A stretch of 64,000 bases of DNA from assembly GCF_003182095.1 (NCBI RefSeq), contig NZ_QGTJ01000012.1:1-64000 (forward strand). The letters are read 5' to 3'. This document shows positions 16,877 to 25,635 of the stretch, in pieces. The position numbers and the translations under genes are program-made. The notes below the pieces were generated by a model. It ran no database searches. It was given only the letters and a program-made list of their open reading frames with translations, and was not told the origin of the DNA. Each line of letters starts with the position of its first letter. The stretch's first letter is position 1. The DNA is from Plasticicumulans acidivorans. Lineage in GTDB: Bacteria > Pseudomonadota > Gammaproteobacteria > Competibacterales > Competibacteraceae.

Positions 16877-19420
16877 TCAGGCGGTCGCCTGGTAGATCGC
16901 CATGTACGCCAGCGGCTGCGAAAACGCCGATTCCTGCAGGCTGTACCGCCGCTTGGTGGCGTAGCTGTCGAGCCCGTGGTCATTGCCGAACAGGGTGGAC
17001 AGGTCCTGCTCGTGGTCAACGCTCTCGCGGATGAATTGGATCGCCGGGTCGCGCTTCTGGTTGTCTGCCAGCACCAGACGAATCTTGCGCCAGTCTTCGA
17101 AGAAGTATTCCTCCAGCAGCGGCATGATGCGGTGGCGGAACGTGGTGGCCAGGACTTCGAACCGGGCCGGACCGTCTTCACCAGCTGCAAGGCCCATGAA
17201 GTAGGCGTGGCCGATGCAGTGGTCGCGGTCGTACAGCGCCTCGATGCGCTCGTTCATCCGCTGCAGCAGCAGGCGAACATCGATTACTCCGGCGTCCGTC
17301 GTCACCACCAGCGCGGCCAGTGGCGCACTGTCCGGGTGAGCGGGATCCTTCTCGGCGCGCGTGTCGGGCATCAGCGGCACGAACTCGAAACGGCGACGCA
17401 GGGCAGTGTCCAGCAAGGCGAGTGAGCGATCCGCCGTGTTCATCGTGCCGACGATGTCCACGTTGGCGGGTACGGAAAATTTCTCACCCGAATAGGCCAA
17501 GGTCACTTCCGCAGGCGGGGCGCTGCCATCGAGTGGATCGCGCTTGTCGGCCTCAACCAGCGTGATCAGCTCGCCGAAGATCTTGCTGATGTTGCCCCGG
17601 TTGATTTCGTCGATCACCATTGCGAACCGCTGATCGGGCGACTGCCGCGCCTTGCGGCACAGCTCTTTGAACACGCCCGGGCGAATCTCGTAGGCCACTT
17701 CGCCTACCTCCGCCTCGCCGGTCAGTACTGGTCGCAAGCCCTCAATAAACTCCTCATAGCCGTAGGACTGGTGGAAGGTAACGAAGCTGTAGCGCTGGAC
17801 GGCAGCGGTGTCCTGGGGTCCGTTCCTGAGTTGATCGATGAGTGCGGTCAGATCCACACAGGTCTCTTGCCAGTCCCCCGCGAAGTGCCACACTGAGTCC
17901 GCCGTCTTATCGAAAATGGCGGGGCTGAGCCTGAGCTTGGCATTGACCGTGGTGGATTCAAGCACCGTGTGGTGCTGAAGCGTGCCCCACAGAGTCTGCT
18001 TGATTCCATCGGTACGTCCCTTGGCACCAACGATGGCCTGGATGAACGGATGCTCCGCCATATCGGGTACCTTCGCCTGGCCGCCCAACTCATACAGGGC
18101 GGCTGCGGCACCTTCCCACCATTTCAGAGCGGCGATCTTCTCGGCGATCATCTGGCTGCGCCATTCGTCCGAAGAGATCGATGTTGCTGACTGCACGTAG
18201 TCGCGTTTGAGCAGCCGGGTCAGCGTGTACGTCTTGCCGGTTCCCGGTGGGCCGTAATAGATGCGATTGACGCAGGTGGCTACTGGCTCGCTGATGGCAA
18301 CCGCTGGGGTTGCGGCGCTTGGCGCCAGAGACGGCACGGCGCCGCTGCCAAGGCTGGCAGCGTCAATGGGCTCCCCGGCCAGTGCCGCCAGTTCCGCCAG
18401 GTCCGTCGCGAAGTAGGGCTTGAGCAGCGTAGATTCGAACTCTGGTAGATCGTGCGCGCCCACCTGCCAGAAGGTCGAGTTGCCCTGCGAAGACCACATC
18501 TTGGAATTGGCCGTGTAGCGATCGGTGCGCTGGGCGGTCTTCAACACGCGGTAGCTGCGCTGCAACCATCCATCGCCTTTCGTGCAGGGCACTGCTTCGG
18601 AGGTGAACTGGCCGATCAACTGCGGACTGTTGCCGTGGCACAGGTAGAACAGCGCGCCGACGGGAGCTTCGGCGAAGTCCTTGCCTTGTTTGCCCTTCTG
18701 CTGCGCGCCGGGACCTGGTGCATTGGTGTTGCGGTCCATGACTGCCAAGCTGTTACTGCGGTACTTCTGCCGCTCAGGCTCGGTGAATGGATTGCCGTGC
18801 GAGAGCTTCCAGATCGCCAGATTCTTCTGGCTCCATGCATCCCAGACCTGCCGCCCGAATTCCAGAATGCCGAGGTCGGCTGGCCGCTTGGCCAGCGTTG
18901 CCTTCTGCAGCGCCGCCATGCTCTGGCTTGCGGTGCCGCCGACGTACACGGCCAGCGGCGCCCGCTTGAAAATGTCGACGATCACCGGCGTCTGCCGGTC
19001 TTGGTAGTGGAAGGCGATCTTCCACTTGAAAGCCTCGCCCAAGTGATCGAAGGCCTCGATGCCGGCCAAGTCGCCTTGCGCTGCGAGCTCTGCCACCTGG
19101 CAAACGTACCCGCGCACCTTTGTGAAGGCTTCCTCGGCCGAAGCGCCGAGGGACGAATACCAGCCGTGGGTGTCGGAGTAGCTCAGCTTGGCGTCGGACT
19201 TCTTGTCCTCGGTGTCTTTGCGCGAGAACACACCGAACTTGAACGACGATCCGCCCCAGATGCTGCCCATCTCGTCGAGTCGGGACTCGATCCAGTATGT
19301 GAAGCTGTTTTTCGACCCGGCCTGGCTGTAATCGTCCAGCGTCATCGTGGCCAGCCGCGTGCGCGGCCAGACTGCGAGGAACTCATCCCAAAGGGCGTAC
19401 TGCTGTTGGAAGTCGCTCAA
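16877..19420 (-). CDS. mcrB: 5-methylcytosine restriction GTPase McrB
   Basis: An 847-residue McrB. The C-terminal half is the AAA+ GTPase: Walker A YYGPPGTGKTYT, Walker B MVIDEINRGNISKIFGE, and the McrB signature VGTMNTADRS. The N-terminal ~380 residues hold two regions of the kind used to read modified DNA: about 1-180 (MrcB-type fold likely), and about 230-350, which resembles an EVE/PUA-like module (ALFYLCHGN start). The frame is uninterrupted, unlike several neighbours. It heads the minus-strand operon mcrB-mcrC-TOTE-fic. The specificity domain assignment is by eye. Confidence 0.92.
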   Translation of the reverse strand: MSDFQQQYALWDEFLAVWPRTRLATMTLDDYSQAGSKNSFTYWIESRLDEMGSIWGGSSFKFGVFSRKDTEDKKSDAKLSYSDTHGWYSSLGASAEEAFTKVRGYVCQVAELAAQGDLAGIEAFDHLGEAFKWKIAFHYQDRQTPVIVDIFKRAPLAVYVGGTASQSMAALQKATLAKRPADLGILEFGRQVWDAWSQKNLAIWKLSHGNPFTEPERQKYRSNSLAVMDRNTNAPGPGAQQKGKQGKDFAEAPVGALFYLCHGNSPQLIGQFTSEAVPCTKGDGWLQRSYRVLKTAQRTDRYTANSKMWSSQGNSTFWQVGAHDLPEFESTLLKPYFATDLAELAALAGEPIDAASLGSGAVPSLAPSAATPAVAISEPVATCVNRIYYGPPGTGKTYTLTRLLKRDYVQSATSISSDEWRSQMIAEKIAALKWWEGAAAALYELGGQAKVPDMAEHPFIQAIVGAKGRTDGIKQTLWGTLQHHTVLESTTVNAKLRLSPAIFDKTADSVWHFAGDWQETCVDLTALIDQLRNGPQDTAAVQRYSFVTFHQSYGYEEFIEGLRPVLTGEAEVGEVAYEIRPGVFKELCRKARQSPDQRFAMVIDEINRGNISKIFGELITLVEADKRDPLDGSAPPAEVTLAYSGEKFSVPANVDIVGTMNTADRSLALLDTALRRRFEFVPLMPDTRAEKDPAHPDSAPLAALVVTTDAGVIDVRLLLQRMNERIEALYDRDHCIGHAYFMGLAAGEDGPARFEVLATTFRHRIMPLLEEYFFEDWRKIRLVLADNQKRDPAIQFIRESVDHEQDLSTLFGNDHGLDSYATKRRYSLQESAFSQPLAYMAIYQATA

Positions 19421-19432
19421 TTCAGTCTCTCC

Positions 19433-19564
19433 TCATGCAGGTATCCCGTTCGGCGTCATGAACACTTTGTGCAATAAGCTCGCTACCAGCGACGCGTGCG
19501 GCGAGGCCAGCAAACGCCAGGCGGGGTCGCGGTCGCGCAGGGTGGAGAGGGCGGCGTGGTCCAT
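19433..19564 (-). pseudogene. Truncated JetA-like (DUF3375) N-terminal remnant
   Basis: A 43-codon open frame whose product starts MDHAALSTLRDRDPAWRLLA and continues SPHASLVASLLHKVF, closely resembling the N-terminus of DUF3375 proteins (JetA, the kleisin-like subunit of Wadjet anti-plasmid systems). It then meets a stop just upstream of mcrB. The rest of jetA and jetB, jetC and jetD are absent. It looks like the scar of a replaced defence system. Confidence 0.6.
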
Positions 19565-19611
19565 GGACGTCAGCTATACCCGCTAGCAGCGGGCAGTTGC
19601 GAAGTCGAGGC

Positions 19612-20312
19612 TCATTTCGCGGCCGACCCTAACTGAAAGTGCTCTTCCAGCGCTGCAACCAGCTTCGTCTTGAGATCCAGCGTGTCATCGAAGCGCACTT
19701 GCTGCCAGTGACGCAGGTTGAATCCGATGGCCGCGTCGTTCTGGATCTGGTTGTTGTCCGCCAGCAGGATGAAGTTGTCTTGCTCTGCAGTGCGACCCTG
19801 GTTCAGACCCATCAGAAAGCCGACCTCGTGGTACACGTTCTTGTTGCCCTGTGTCAGGTCGGCAATCAGCAAGCCGCAGCCGTTGACGACCTTCAGGATC
19901 TCGTCGGCAATCGTGTAGCTGTGGCCCTTGTTCACGTGGTCGATGCGTACGGGCGTCAGTGCCAGATCGGCTTGGAGCCGTGCTTGGTATTGACCGCATC
20001 GATGGCTTCTTTGATGGCCTTGTAGACCGGCTCCTCGCCGGCCGGCGTGCCAAACTGCATCGAGACGAACACCTCACGGCTGCGAGCAGACAGCACGCTT
20101 TCGAACACCTCCACCAGGCTGGCAGCATCCACGGCCTGCGTGCGGCCCAGGTGGTCGTGGTATCCCAAGCCACGGGTGGTAGCAGGGGCCAGACGATCGA
20201 TGCGGTTGCTCTCGATCCATCGGGTGAACGCGGGCAGTTGCCCCCCGTCATTCTTGAGCGCGAAGTACACGAAGGCCGTCAGCACGCCGTGACAGGCGGA
20301 CACTCCAGGCAC
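19612..20312 (-). pseudogene. TIR/deoxyribosyltransferase-like protein, frameshifted
   Basis: Two overlapping minus-strand frames join into one protein. The upstream part (to about 19956) contains REVFVSMQFGTPAGEEPVYK; the downstream part (from about 19980) reads TPVRIDHVNKGHSYTIADEI then LLIADLTQGNKNVYHEVGFL. This is the fold shared by nucleoside deoxyribosyltransferases and TIR-like NAD-consuming effectors. A one-base loss near 19970-19985 (after SK) breaks the frame; restoring it would give KADLALTPVRID. The N-terminus is also unclear because the coding signal changes strand at about 20300. Probably inactive. Confidence 0.65.
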
Positions 20313-20923
20313 GGCGTGAGCGAGACGAGGCCTACAGCCGGTCCGAGGAGCTGCGCCGCAAAGCCTCAGAGCTGGAGCACATGCACAACAGCCTGCGAAG
20401 GACCGTCGAGGCTCCGGCCCGTATGGACGAGGCCAAGCAAACGATTGCCCACCTGTGCAGCGAGCGTGCGGCGCTGCGCGACGAGGCAGCGAAGACCGAA
20501 GCCCTGATCGCCAAGCTGCAGCGTCGGGTCGAGGACCTGGAGCAGCGTATCGCCCGCGAGACGCAGGCCGCCAGCCGGTCCATGGTGGATGCGGACGGCG
20601 AGTTCGTGATGCCCGAAGCCTTGACCCGCCTGGACGTGGAGCTTCGCGCCACGCTGGCCGAGCGGCAGAGCCGGCTGACCGAACTGCAGGGCGAACTGGA
20701 GCTGATCCAGGACCAGGTGAGAGACGCGCAGCGAACCTACGGCAGCGCCCGCGCGGCCGTAGCAGAGATCGAGCTGTAGGAGCAACTGCCGAACTGGCTG
20801 GAGGTCATTGCACTGGCGGCCCTGATCGCATCCAGCGATGTGCGCAAGTACGTCATCGAGATCCCGCGTGAGGTCGCCGAGGCCGCCCGCGCGAAGCTGG
20901 CTGCGGACATGCCGAGGGCCTGA
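20300..20923 (+). pseudogene. Coiled-coil protein remnant with internal amber
   Basis: A plus-strand frame open from about 20300 without a credible start codon until ATG 20381. It encodes a long coiled coil (for example RRVEDLEQRIARETQAASRS) to a TAG at 20777-20779, then 47 further in-frame residues (EQLPNWLEVIALAALIASSD start) to TGA at 20923. A single CAG-to-TAG change would explain the interruption. The 5' end seems cut at the junction with the TIR-like gene. I do not recognise the family. Confidence 0.55.
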
Positions 20924-21070
20924 CACCTGAAGTGGAAGGGCGAGCGGCGGGCAGACGGGGCATATCCGCCGCTCGCCCCGGTCTGGCCTCCGATCGTTCA
21001 GTCAGACCGCTCCTGCCCATGCCCGTACGGCCCACCGGCGCCCAGCGCGAACGGCATTGCGCCAAGCCGG

Positions 21071-21088
21071 CTCCCTCAACCCGCGGAG
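21071..21088 (+). repeat. Shared 18-nt leader motif, copy 1
   Basis: CTCCCTCAACCCGCGGAG, directly upstream of the first small gene of the mobility module. A copy with one mismatch is at 21572-21589 upstream of the DUF2924 gene. It contains a GGAG ribosome-site core, so it could be a duplicated translation leader. Confidence 0.6.
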
Positions 21089-21094
21089 AGATGA

Positions 21095-21537
21095 ATGCAC
21101 GTTGACGCAATGGATACGCCCCAGCTGGTGGCGGTGGTGCCCATCGGGCCCGACACCACGGCGACGGAACTGATGGTGATGAGCTGGTTCGCCGCCGGCC
21201 ACGAGGTGCTGTGGATTCCGATCATCGAGGTCGGGTCCGACAGGGAGGGTGCCGAACACGCCCGCGTTGATGCCGAGCAGATCGGCGAACCCCGCGTGCT
21301 GCGCGCGATGGCTGACCTGGCCGGCTTACCGCATGGCATCAAGGGCTGGCTAGTCCACGCGCACCTGGACAACACCTGCGTCGTAGCCGTCCGCGGGTCG
21401 ACGCCGTGGCCTTCGGAACGCTCGCCTACCCGATCACCGGTCAGACGCTGACCTTCCGCACCGACACCGAAAGCGGCCTGCTGGACCTGCACCGTCTCGA
21501 CGCCGCGACAGCAGCGTCGGGCCAGAGCGCAGTTTGA
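21095..21537 (+). pseudogene. Small unrecognised island gene, frameshifted
   Basis: From ATG 21095 the product reads MHVDAMDTPQLVAVVPIGPD and continues to about VVAVR near 21402. Coding character then moves to another frame (VDAVAFGTLAYPITGQTLTF) and ends at TGA 21537. One extra base in the run around 21401-21405 explains this. Without the shift it would be a soluble protein of about 147 residues. I recognise no family; position suggests it belongs to the recombinase module. Confidence 0.5.
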
Positions 21538-21571
21538 CTTGGCTTGTGGTCGCCACAGCGCGTTCATGCAA

Positions 21572-21589
21572 CTCCCTCAACCCTCGGAG
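21572..21589 (+). repeat. Shared 18-nt leader motif, copy 2
   Basis: CTCCCTCAACCCTCGGAG, 17 of 18 bases identical to the copy at 21071. It lies 7 nt before the DUF2924 start codon and supplies its ribosome site. Confidence 0.6.
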
Positions 21590-21596
21590 TCCGACC

Positions 21597-22034
21597 ATGA
21601 CTCAACCCTCCCTGGCAGCGCGCCTCGCGGCGCTGCCGACCCTGCCCATGACGCAGTTGTGGCGGTTGTGGGATGAACACTTCCCGCGCCGCCCGCAGCG
21701 CGTCAACCGCCGCTACCTCGAAGCACGGCTGGCCTATCGCCTGCAGGAGGTGGGCCTGGGCGGCCTGCCGCGCATGATCAAGGAGCATCTGGCCGACTGC
21801 GGCGAGCGGCACTCCAAGCTCACGACCGGCTGCGGCCCCGAACCGCGGCTGATGCCGGGCACCGTGCTCGTCCGGGAGTGGGATGCCCGTGAGTACCGCG
21901 TCAAGGTGACGGACGACGGCCGCTACGAACTCGGTGGCCAGTCGTACAAGAGCCTGTCGGCGGTGGCGCGGGCGATCACCGGTGCACACTGGTCGGGCCC
22001 GACCTTCTTCGGCTTGAAGGGGACGCGGAAATGA
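21597..22034 (+). CDS. DUF2924 family protein (recombinase-associated)
   Basis: A 145-residue protein with the DUF2924 pattern: LAALPTLPMTQLWRLWDEHF near the N-terminus, YLEARLAYRLQE, and a C-terminal GHYELGG-like segment with SYKSLSAVARAITG. Members are regularly encoded directly before serine recombinases in mobile elements. Its stop overlaps the recombinase start, so the two are translationally coupled. Molecular function is unknown. Confidence 0.9.
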   Translation: MTQPSLAARLAALPTLPMTQLWRLWDEHFPRRPQRVNRRYLEARLAYRLQEVGLGGLPRMIKEHLADCGERHSKLTTGCGPEPRLMPGTVLVREWDAREYRVKVTDDGRYELGGQSYKSLSAVARAITGAHWSGPTFFGLKGTRK

Positions 22035-23386
22035 ACCCGGTGGCACCGAAGCGCTGCGCGGTCTACGCCCGCGTCTCCAGCGACGAGCGGCTGGACCAGT
22101 CCTTCAACTCCATCGACGCACAGCGCGAGGCGGGTGCCGCCTTCATCGCCAGCCAGCGGGCCGAGGGTTGGATCGTCACGGGCGACGACTACCTCGACCC
22201 TGGCTACTCCGGCGGCAACATGGACCGACCGGGGCTCAAGTGCCTGATGGCCGACATCGAAGCCGGCCGGGTCGACACCGTGGTCGTCTACAAGATCGAC
22301 CGCCTGACGCGCAGCTTGGCCGATTTCGCACGCTTGGTTGAAGTGTTCGACCGCAACGGCGTGTCCTTTGTCTCGGTCACGCAGCAGTTCAACACGACGA
22401 CGTCGATGGGGCGGCTCACGCTCAACATCCTGCTGTCGTTCGCCCAGTTCGAGCGCGAGGTCACGGGCGAGCGCATCCGCGACAAGATCGCGGCCAGCAA
22501 GGCCAAGGGGATGTGGATGGGCGGCGTCGAGCCCATGGGCTACCGGGTCGACGCGCGGCGACTGCTGGTCGAGCCTGTCGAGGCCGAGAACGTGCGGCGG
22601 ATCTTCACGCGCTTCGCCGAATGTCGCTCGACCACCGATCTGGTGCGGTGGCTGGCCGCCCAGGTCATCGCATCGCGCCGTGGCACGCCGTTTGCTAAGC
22701 AGGCGCTGTGGAAGCTGCTGAACAACCGCATCTACCTCGGCGAGGTCGTGCACAAGGGCCAGGTGTTCCGCGGCCAGCACGAGGCGATCATCGACACCAG
22801 CTTGTGGGACGCGGTGCAGGCGGTGTTCGCGGTCAATCACAACGAGCGCCGCCACGCCACCTGGCGAAAACGCGGCCCGGACTTCCTGCTGGCGGGTCTG
22901 GTCGTCACCGAGCAGGGCGAGCGCCTGCAGCCGTCGTTCACGACTAAGGGCAGGGCGGGGCAGCACTACCGCTATTACGTGCCGAAGTCGGTGCAGGCCT
23001 TCGGCACCAAGCGCGCCGGTCACGCCGTCGGCCGCCTGGGCGCCGAGCCGCTGGAAGAACTGGTGCTGGCGCAGATCCACGCCGCCCTACAGACACCCGA
23101 GCGGATTCAGGGTGTGTGGGACGCGGTGCGGGCGCAGGGGGGCGCGCTCACCGAGCCTGAAGTGGTGCTGCCGATGCTGCATAACTTCGCGGGCGCCTGG
23201 CGGGCGCTGTATCCGGCCGAGCAGCAGCGCATCGCCCGGCTCCTGATCGAGTCTGTGGTGGTCAGCGAGCAGGCCGTGTCCATCATTTGGCGCGACGCGG
23301 GTTGGGCCTATCTGGCGCGGGAACTGCGCGCGGACGGCATCGGAGCCGAGCTGCGGGAACTCGAAGCCGAAGGAGCCGCCGCATGA
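22031..23386 (+). CDS. Large serine recombinase
   Basis: A 451-residue serine recombinase. The N-terminal resolvase domain begins AVYARVSSDERLDQSFNSID, with the catalytic serine in ARVSS and the conserved YKIDRLTRS and FAQFEREVTGERIRDK segments. It continues with a recombinase domain (WKLLNNRIYLGEV) and a zinc-ribbon-like region lacking a clear Cys set. It likely drives or drove movement of the island. The frame is intact. It is coupled by ATGA overlaps to DUF2924 upstream and the HTH protein downstream. Confidence 0.93.
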   Translation: MNPVAPKRCAVYARVSSDERLDQSFNSIDAQREAGAAFIASQRAEGWIVTGDDYLDPGYSGGNMDRPGLKCLMADIEAGRVDTVVVYKIDRLTRSLADFARLVEVFDRNGVSFVSVTQQFNTTTSMGRLTLNILLSFAQFEREVTGERIRDKIAASKAKGMWMGGVEPMGYRVDARRLLVEPVEAENVRRIFTRFAECRSTTDLVRWLAAQVIASRRGTPFAKQALWKLLNNRIYLGEVVHKGQVFRGQHEAIIDTSLWDAVQAVFAVNHNERRHATWRKRGPDFLLAGLVVTEQGERLQPSFTTKGRAGQHYRYYVPKSVQAFGTKRAGHAVGRLGAEPLEELVLAQIHAALQTPERIQGVWDAVRAQGGALTEPEVVLPMLHNFAGAWRALYPAEQQRIARLLIESVVVSEQAVSIIWRDAGWAYLARELRADGIGAELRELEAEGAAA

Positions 23387-23859
23387 TGACCAAGGTGCTG
23401 CAGACCGGCGCCGCGCAACCGGGCCCGAAGCTCACCACCGTGATCCCTGTGCGCATCAAGCGCAGCGGCGGGCGCCGGTGGATGATTCCGGCCGCCGGTG
23501 GGGCCAACGCGCTGAAGCACGAGATGTCCGTCCTCACCGCCTTGTCGCGAGCCTTCCACTGGCAGCGCCTGCTCGACGAGGGGCGGGTGGCCAGCGGCAG
23601 CGAGATCGCGCGGCGCGAGGGCCTGCACCCGACGACGGTCAACGAACTGCTGCGCCTGACCTTGCCCTTGCTGTCGCCCGCCGTGGTGCGGGCGTTGCTG
23701 TCTGGGAAGCAGCAGCGCACGTTGAGCCTGATCTGGCTGAAGAACAATGAGGTGCCCTGGTCCTGGGACGATCAGGAGGGGTTGTTCGGTCGCATGGACG
23801 GGTTCGACTCTGCGCCGGTCGCCGGTGTTGACGGCGAACCACCGCGCGCAAGTCATTGA
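23383..23859 (+). CDS. Recombinase-associated HTH protein
   Basis: A 158-residue protein starting in the recombinase stop (ATGATGA; the second ATG at 23386 is also possible). Residues about 65-100 form a helix-turn-helix of the ParB/KorB style (SGSEIARREGLHPTTVNELL), followed by LLSPAVVRALLSGKQQRTLS. Such proteins accompany this recombinase type and may be regulators or recombination directionality factors, which is inferred. Confidence 0.78.
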   Translation: MMTKVLQTGAAQPGPKLTTVIPVRIKRSGGRRWMIPAAGGANALKHEMSVLTALSRAFHWQRLLDEGRVASGSEIARREGLHPTTVNELLRLTLPLLSPAVVRALLSGKQQRTLSLIWLKNNEVPWSWDDQEGLFGRMDGFDSAPVAGVDGEPPRASH

Positions 23860-24011
23860 TTTATCGACCGGCCGTGCATTGGTCAGCCACAGGTCGAATG
23901 GAGAAAAGAAAGGCTGGGCGGGGCGGAACGGTGGGGAGTGGCACCCGTCGGCCAGCGGCAAGGCACCGCATCAACCCGCGAACCCGCGCCAGTACTGGCG
24001 ATCCGGGCAAG

Positions 24012-24038
24012 AAAAAAGCCAGACGAGACGCCTGGCTT
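24012..24038 (-). terminator. Terminator of tRNA-Ala
   Basis: On the minus strand AAGCCAG, a 9-nt loop, CTGGCTT, then a T-run, starting about 10 nt after the tRNA 3' end. It is a clear rho-independent terminator. The tRNA and its terminator are intact, so the island did not disrupt them. Confidence 0.85.
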
Positions 24039-24047
24039 CCAAAACGG

Positions 24048-24123
<76 letters not shown>

Positions 24124-24208
24124 ATGATGTTTCGAGTCCGCGCAGTATATCGATGATTTCTGGTTTGGCAAGCGGGGGCGTGGATGGCTGGAAATGTCGA
24201 TTCTGCGC

Positions 24209-24781
24209 TTACGGTTCGCCGAAGCTTTCCGTGGTGTAGCGGGAAAGCTTCAGTTCAGGAGACCAGAACGACTCGGTGAGTCCCGCTTTGCGCTTGAGGT
24301 TACGAACAAAGCGCAGAGGGTCGGGCAGTGCTTTCCATACGGTGGGCAGGAACGTCGCCCGATGGTTGGGATAATCGAGAATCAGGCCGTCGATATCGGG
24401 GCGCAGCATGTGCAGCAGTTCGTCCTGCGTGTGTACGTGCAGCGCCTCGGCTGGATGGAGCACGGAAATGCTGATGTGCAGGCGGGGCAGTTCGTCGAGG
24501 CGCACGGGAGGAAAGCGCGGGTCGTCGAAGGCGGCTGCATACGCATGGTGGACGACATCGGCCACCAGCGGCTCGCGGGCCTCCAGCGAACCGATGCAGC
24601 CACGCAGCTCATCGTCGATTTCCAATGTGACGAACGTGGACCTGACGTCACGCAGCGCCTGCGGGTAGTCCTCGATATTCACCTGCGGAAGACCGCGCTC
24701 GCGGATGCCGTGGTCGATGGTCGCACGGGCGAGGCCGAGCAGCGTGGCGCGCAGCGGGGGCGATAAGGATTCAGGATTCAT
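24209..24781 (-). CDS. amrA: AmmeMemoRadiSam system protein A (AMMECR1 domain)
   Basis: A 190-residue AMMECR1-type protein with the LRGCIGSLEAREPLVADVVH signature and FDDPRFPPVRLDEL. It is part of the AmmeMemoRadiSam set, whose biochemical role is unknown. The ATG at 24781 overlaps the end of the Memo gene; upstream in-frame starts at 24790 and 24811 would overlap it further. All three genes of the set are here. Confidence 0.92.
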   Translation of the reverse strand: MNPESLSPPLRATLLGLARATIDHGIRERGLPQVNIEDYPQALRDVRSTFVTLEIDDELRGCIGSLEAREPLVADVVHHAYAAAFDDPRFPPVRLDELPRLHISISVLHPAEALHVHTQDELLHMLRPDIDGLILDYPNHRATFLPTVWKALPDPLRFVRNLKRKAGLTESFWSPELKLSRYTTESFGEP

Positions 24782-25565
24782 GAAAGACATAGGCTCCGTA
24801 GCCGACGACACGTTCGCGCGGGCCGCCGGTATGACCGGAATTGGTCAGAGACAGGGTCTGAGCTCGCAGTTTGCGGTGCCGGGCCAGCCAGAGCAGGCCG
24901 GCGATAGCCCGGCAGCCGCAGGCATCGGCAGGGCCGATGGCGGCGTAGTCGAGTCGTTCGATGGCTTGGCTGGTCTGCTCATCCATGGCGCACGCGATCC
25001 GGTCTGGGTGGTAGTGGCTGAGGTCCGAGCTGATGACGATCAGCGTTTCCTCTCCACCCCACAGGCGATCGAGCACACCGCCCACTTCGGCGGGGGATGC
25101 GTCACCAACGACCAGCGGCACGATGCCGACCGTTCCGAGCGTCATCTGCAGAAACGGCAGCTGTACCTCAAGGCAATGTTCCTGGACATGTGCCGCATCG
25201 AGTGTCACCACGCCCGGGAGCGCTGCGATGTCGGTGAGGGCCGACTGATCGACGTTGAGTTGGCCGAGAGGCGTCAGGAACGCCGTCGCCGTCGGTACGG
25301 CGATGCCGTGAAAACCGACATGGTGGCTCGGGCCGAGCAGCACGACACGCGAGATGTCACCGCGCAAACGCTCAATGCAGCGGTACGCCGCTGCCGCCAC
25401 GGCAGCCGAATAGACATAGCCGGCATGCGGCACGATCAGCGCTTTGGGCGTGGCCGTCAGTGACGGCTGATGCAGCAGGGGCGCGAGCTGCGCACGCAGC
25501 GATTGCGCATCTGCCGGGTAGAACAGGCCGGCTACGGCCGGTTGGCGGACAGCGGTGACAGTCAT
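24771..25565 (-). CDS. amrB: AmmeMemoRadiSam system protein B (Memo family)
   Basis: A 264-residue Memo-family protein, related to non-haem iron dioxygenases. Candidate metal ligands are visible in LIVPHAGYVYSA, LLGPSHHVG and VQEHCLEVQLPFL, plus SSDLSHYH. It starts with MTVTAVRQPAVAGLFYPADA, typical for the family. It is divergent from the radical SAM partner; the shared intergenic region carries a tandem repeat. Confidence 0.94.
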   Translation of the reverse strand: MTVTAVRQPAVAGLFYPADAQSLRAQLAPLLHQPSLTATPKALIVPHAGYVYSAAVAAAAYRCIERLRGDISRVVLLGPSHHVGFHGIAVPTATAFLTPLGQLNVDQSALTDIAALPGVVTLDAAHVQEHCLEVQLPFLQMTLGTVGIVPLVVGDASPAEVGGVLDRLWGGEETLIVISSDLSHYHPDRIACAMDEQTSQAIERLDYAAIGPADACGCRAIAGLLWLARHRKLRAQTLSLTNSGHTGGPRERVVGYGAYVFHES

Positions 25566-25635
25566 GGCTTCGGCGACTCCGGCGATGCGGCGACGTTGGC
25601 GAATCCATGCCTTCCGATGGAAGCGCGGATTCTAC

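Larger units (their letters stand above)
12035..24040. mobile_element. Decaying mobile/defence island
   Basis: This block separates the nif cluster from tRNA-Ala and housekeeping genes. It combines defence-type genes (McrBC, TOTE primase-helicase, Fic, a Wadjet jetA remnant, a TIR-like gene) with a mobility module (DUF2924, serine recombinase, HTH protein). At least five of its genes are interrupted. The bounds given are the terminator at the left and the tRNA-Ala terminator at the right; the true attachment sites are not proven. A short imperfect repeat (AAAAYGGTGGTGG) occurs at 12037-12049 and 24041-24053. Confidence 0.6.

Noticed and set aside
21923..23080. 385-codon minus-strand frame opposite the serine recombinase
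   Set aside because: Shadow frame; the recombinase on the plus strand has clear catalytic motifs and coupled neighbours.
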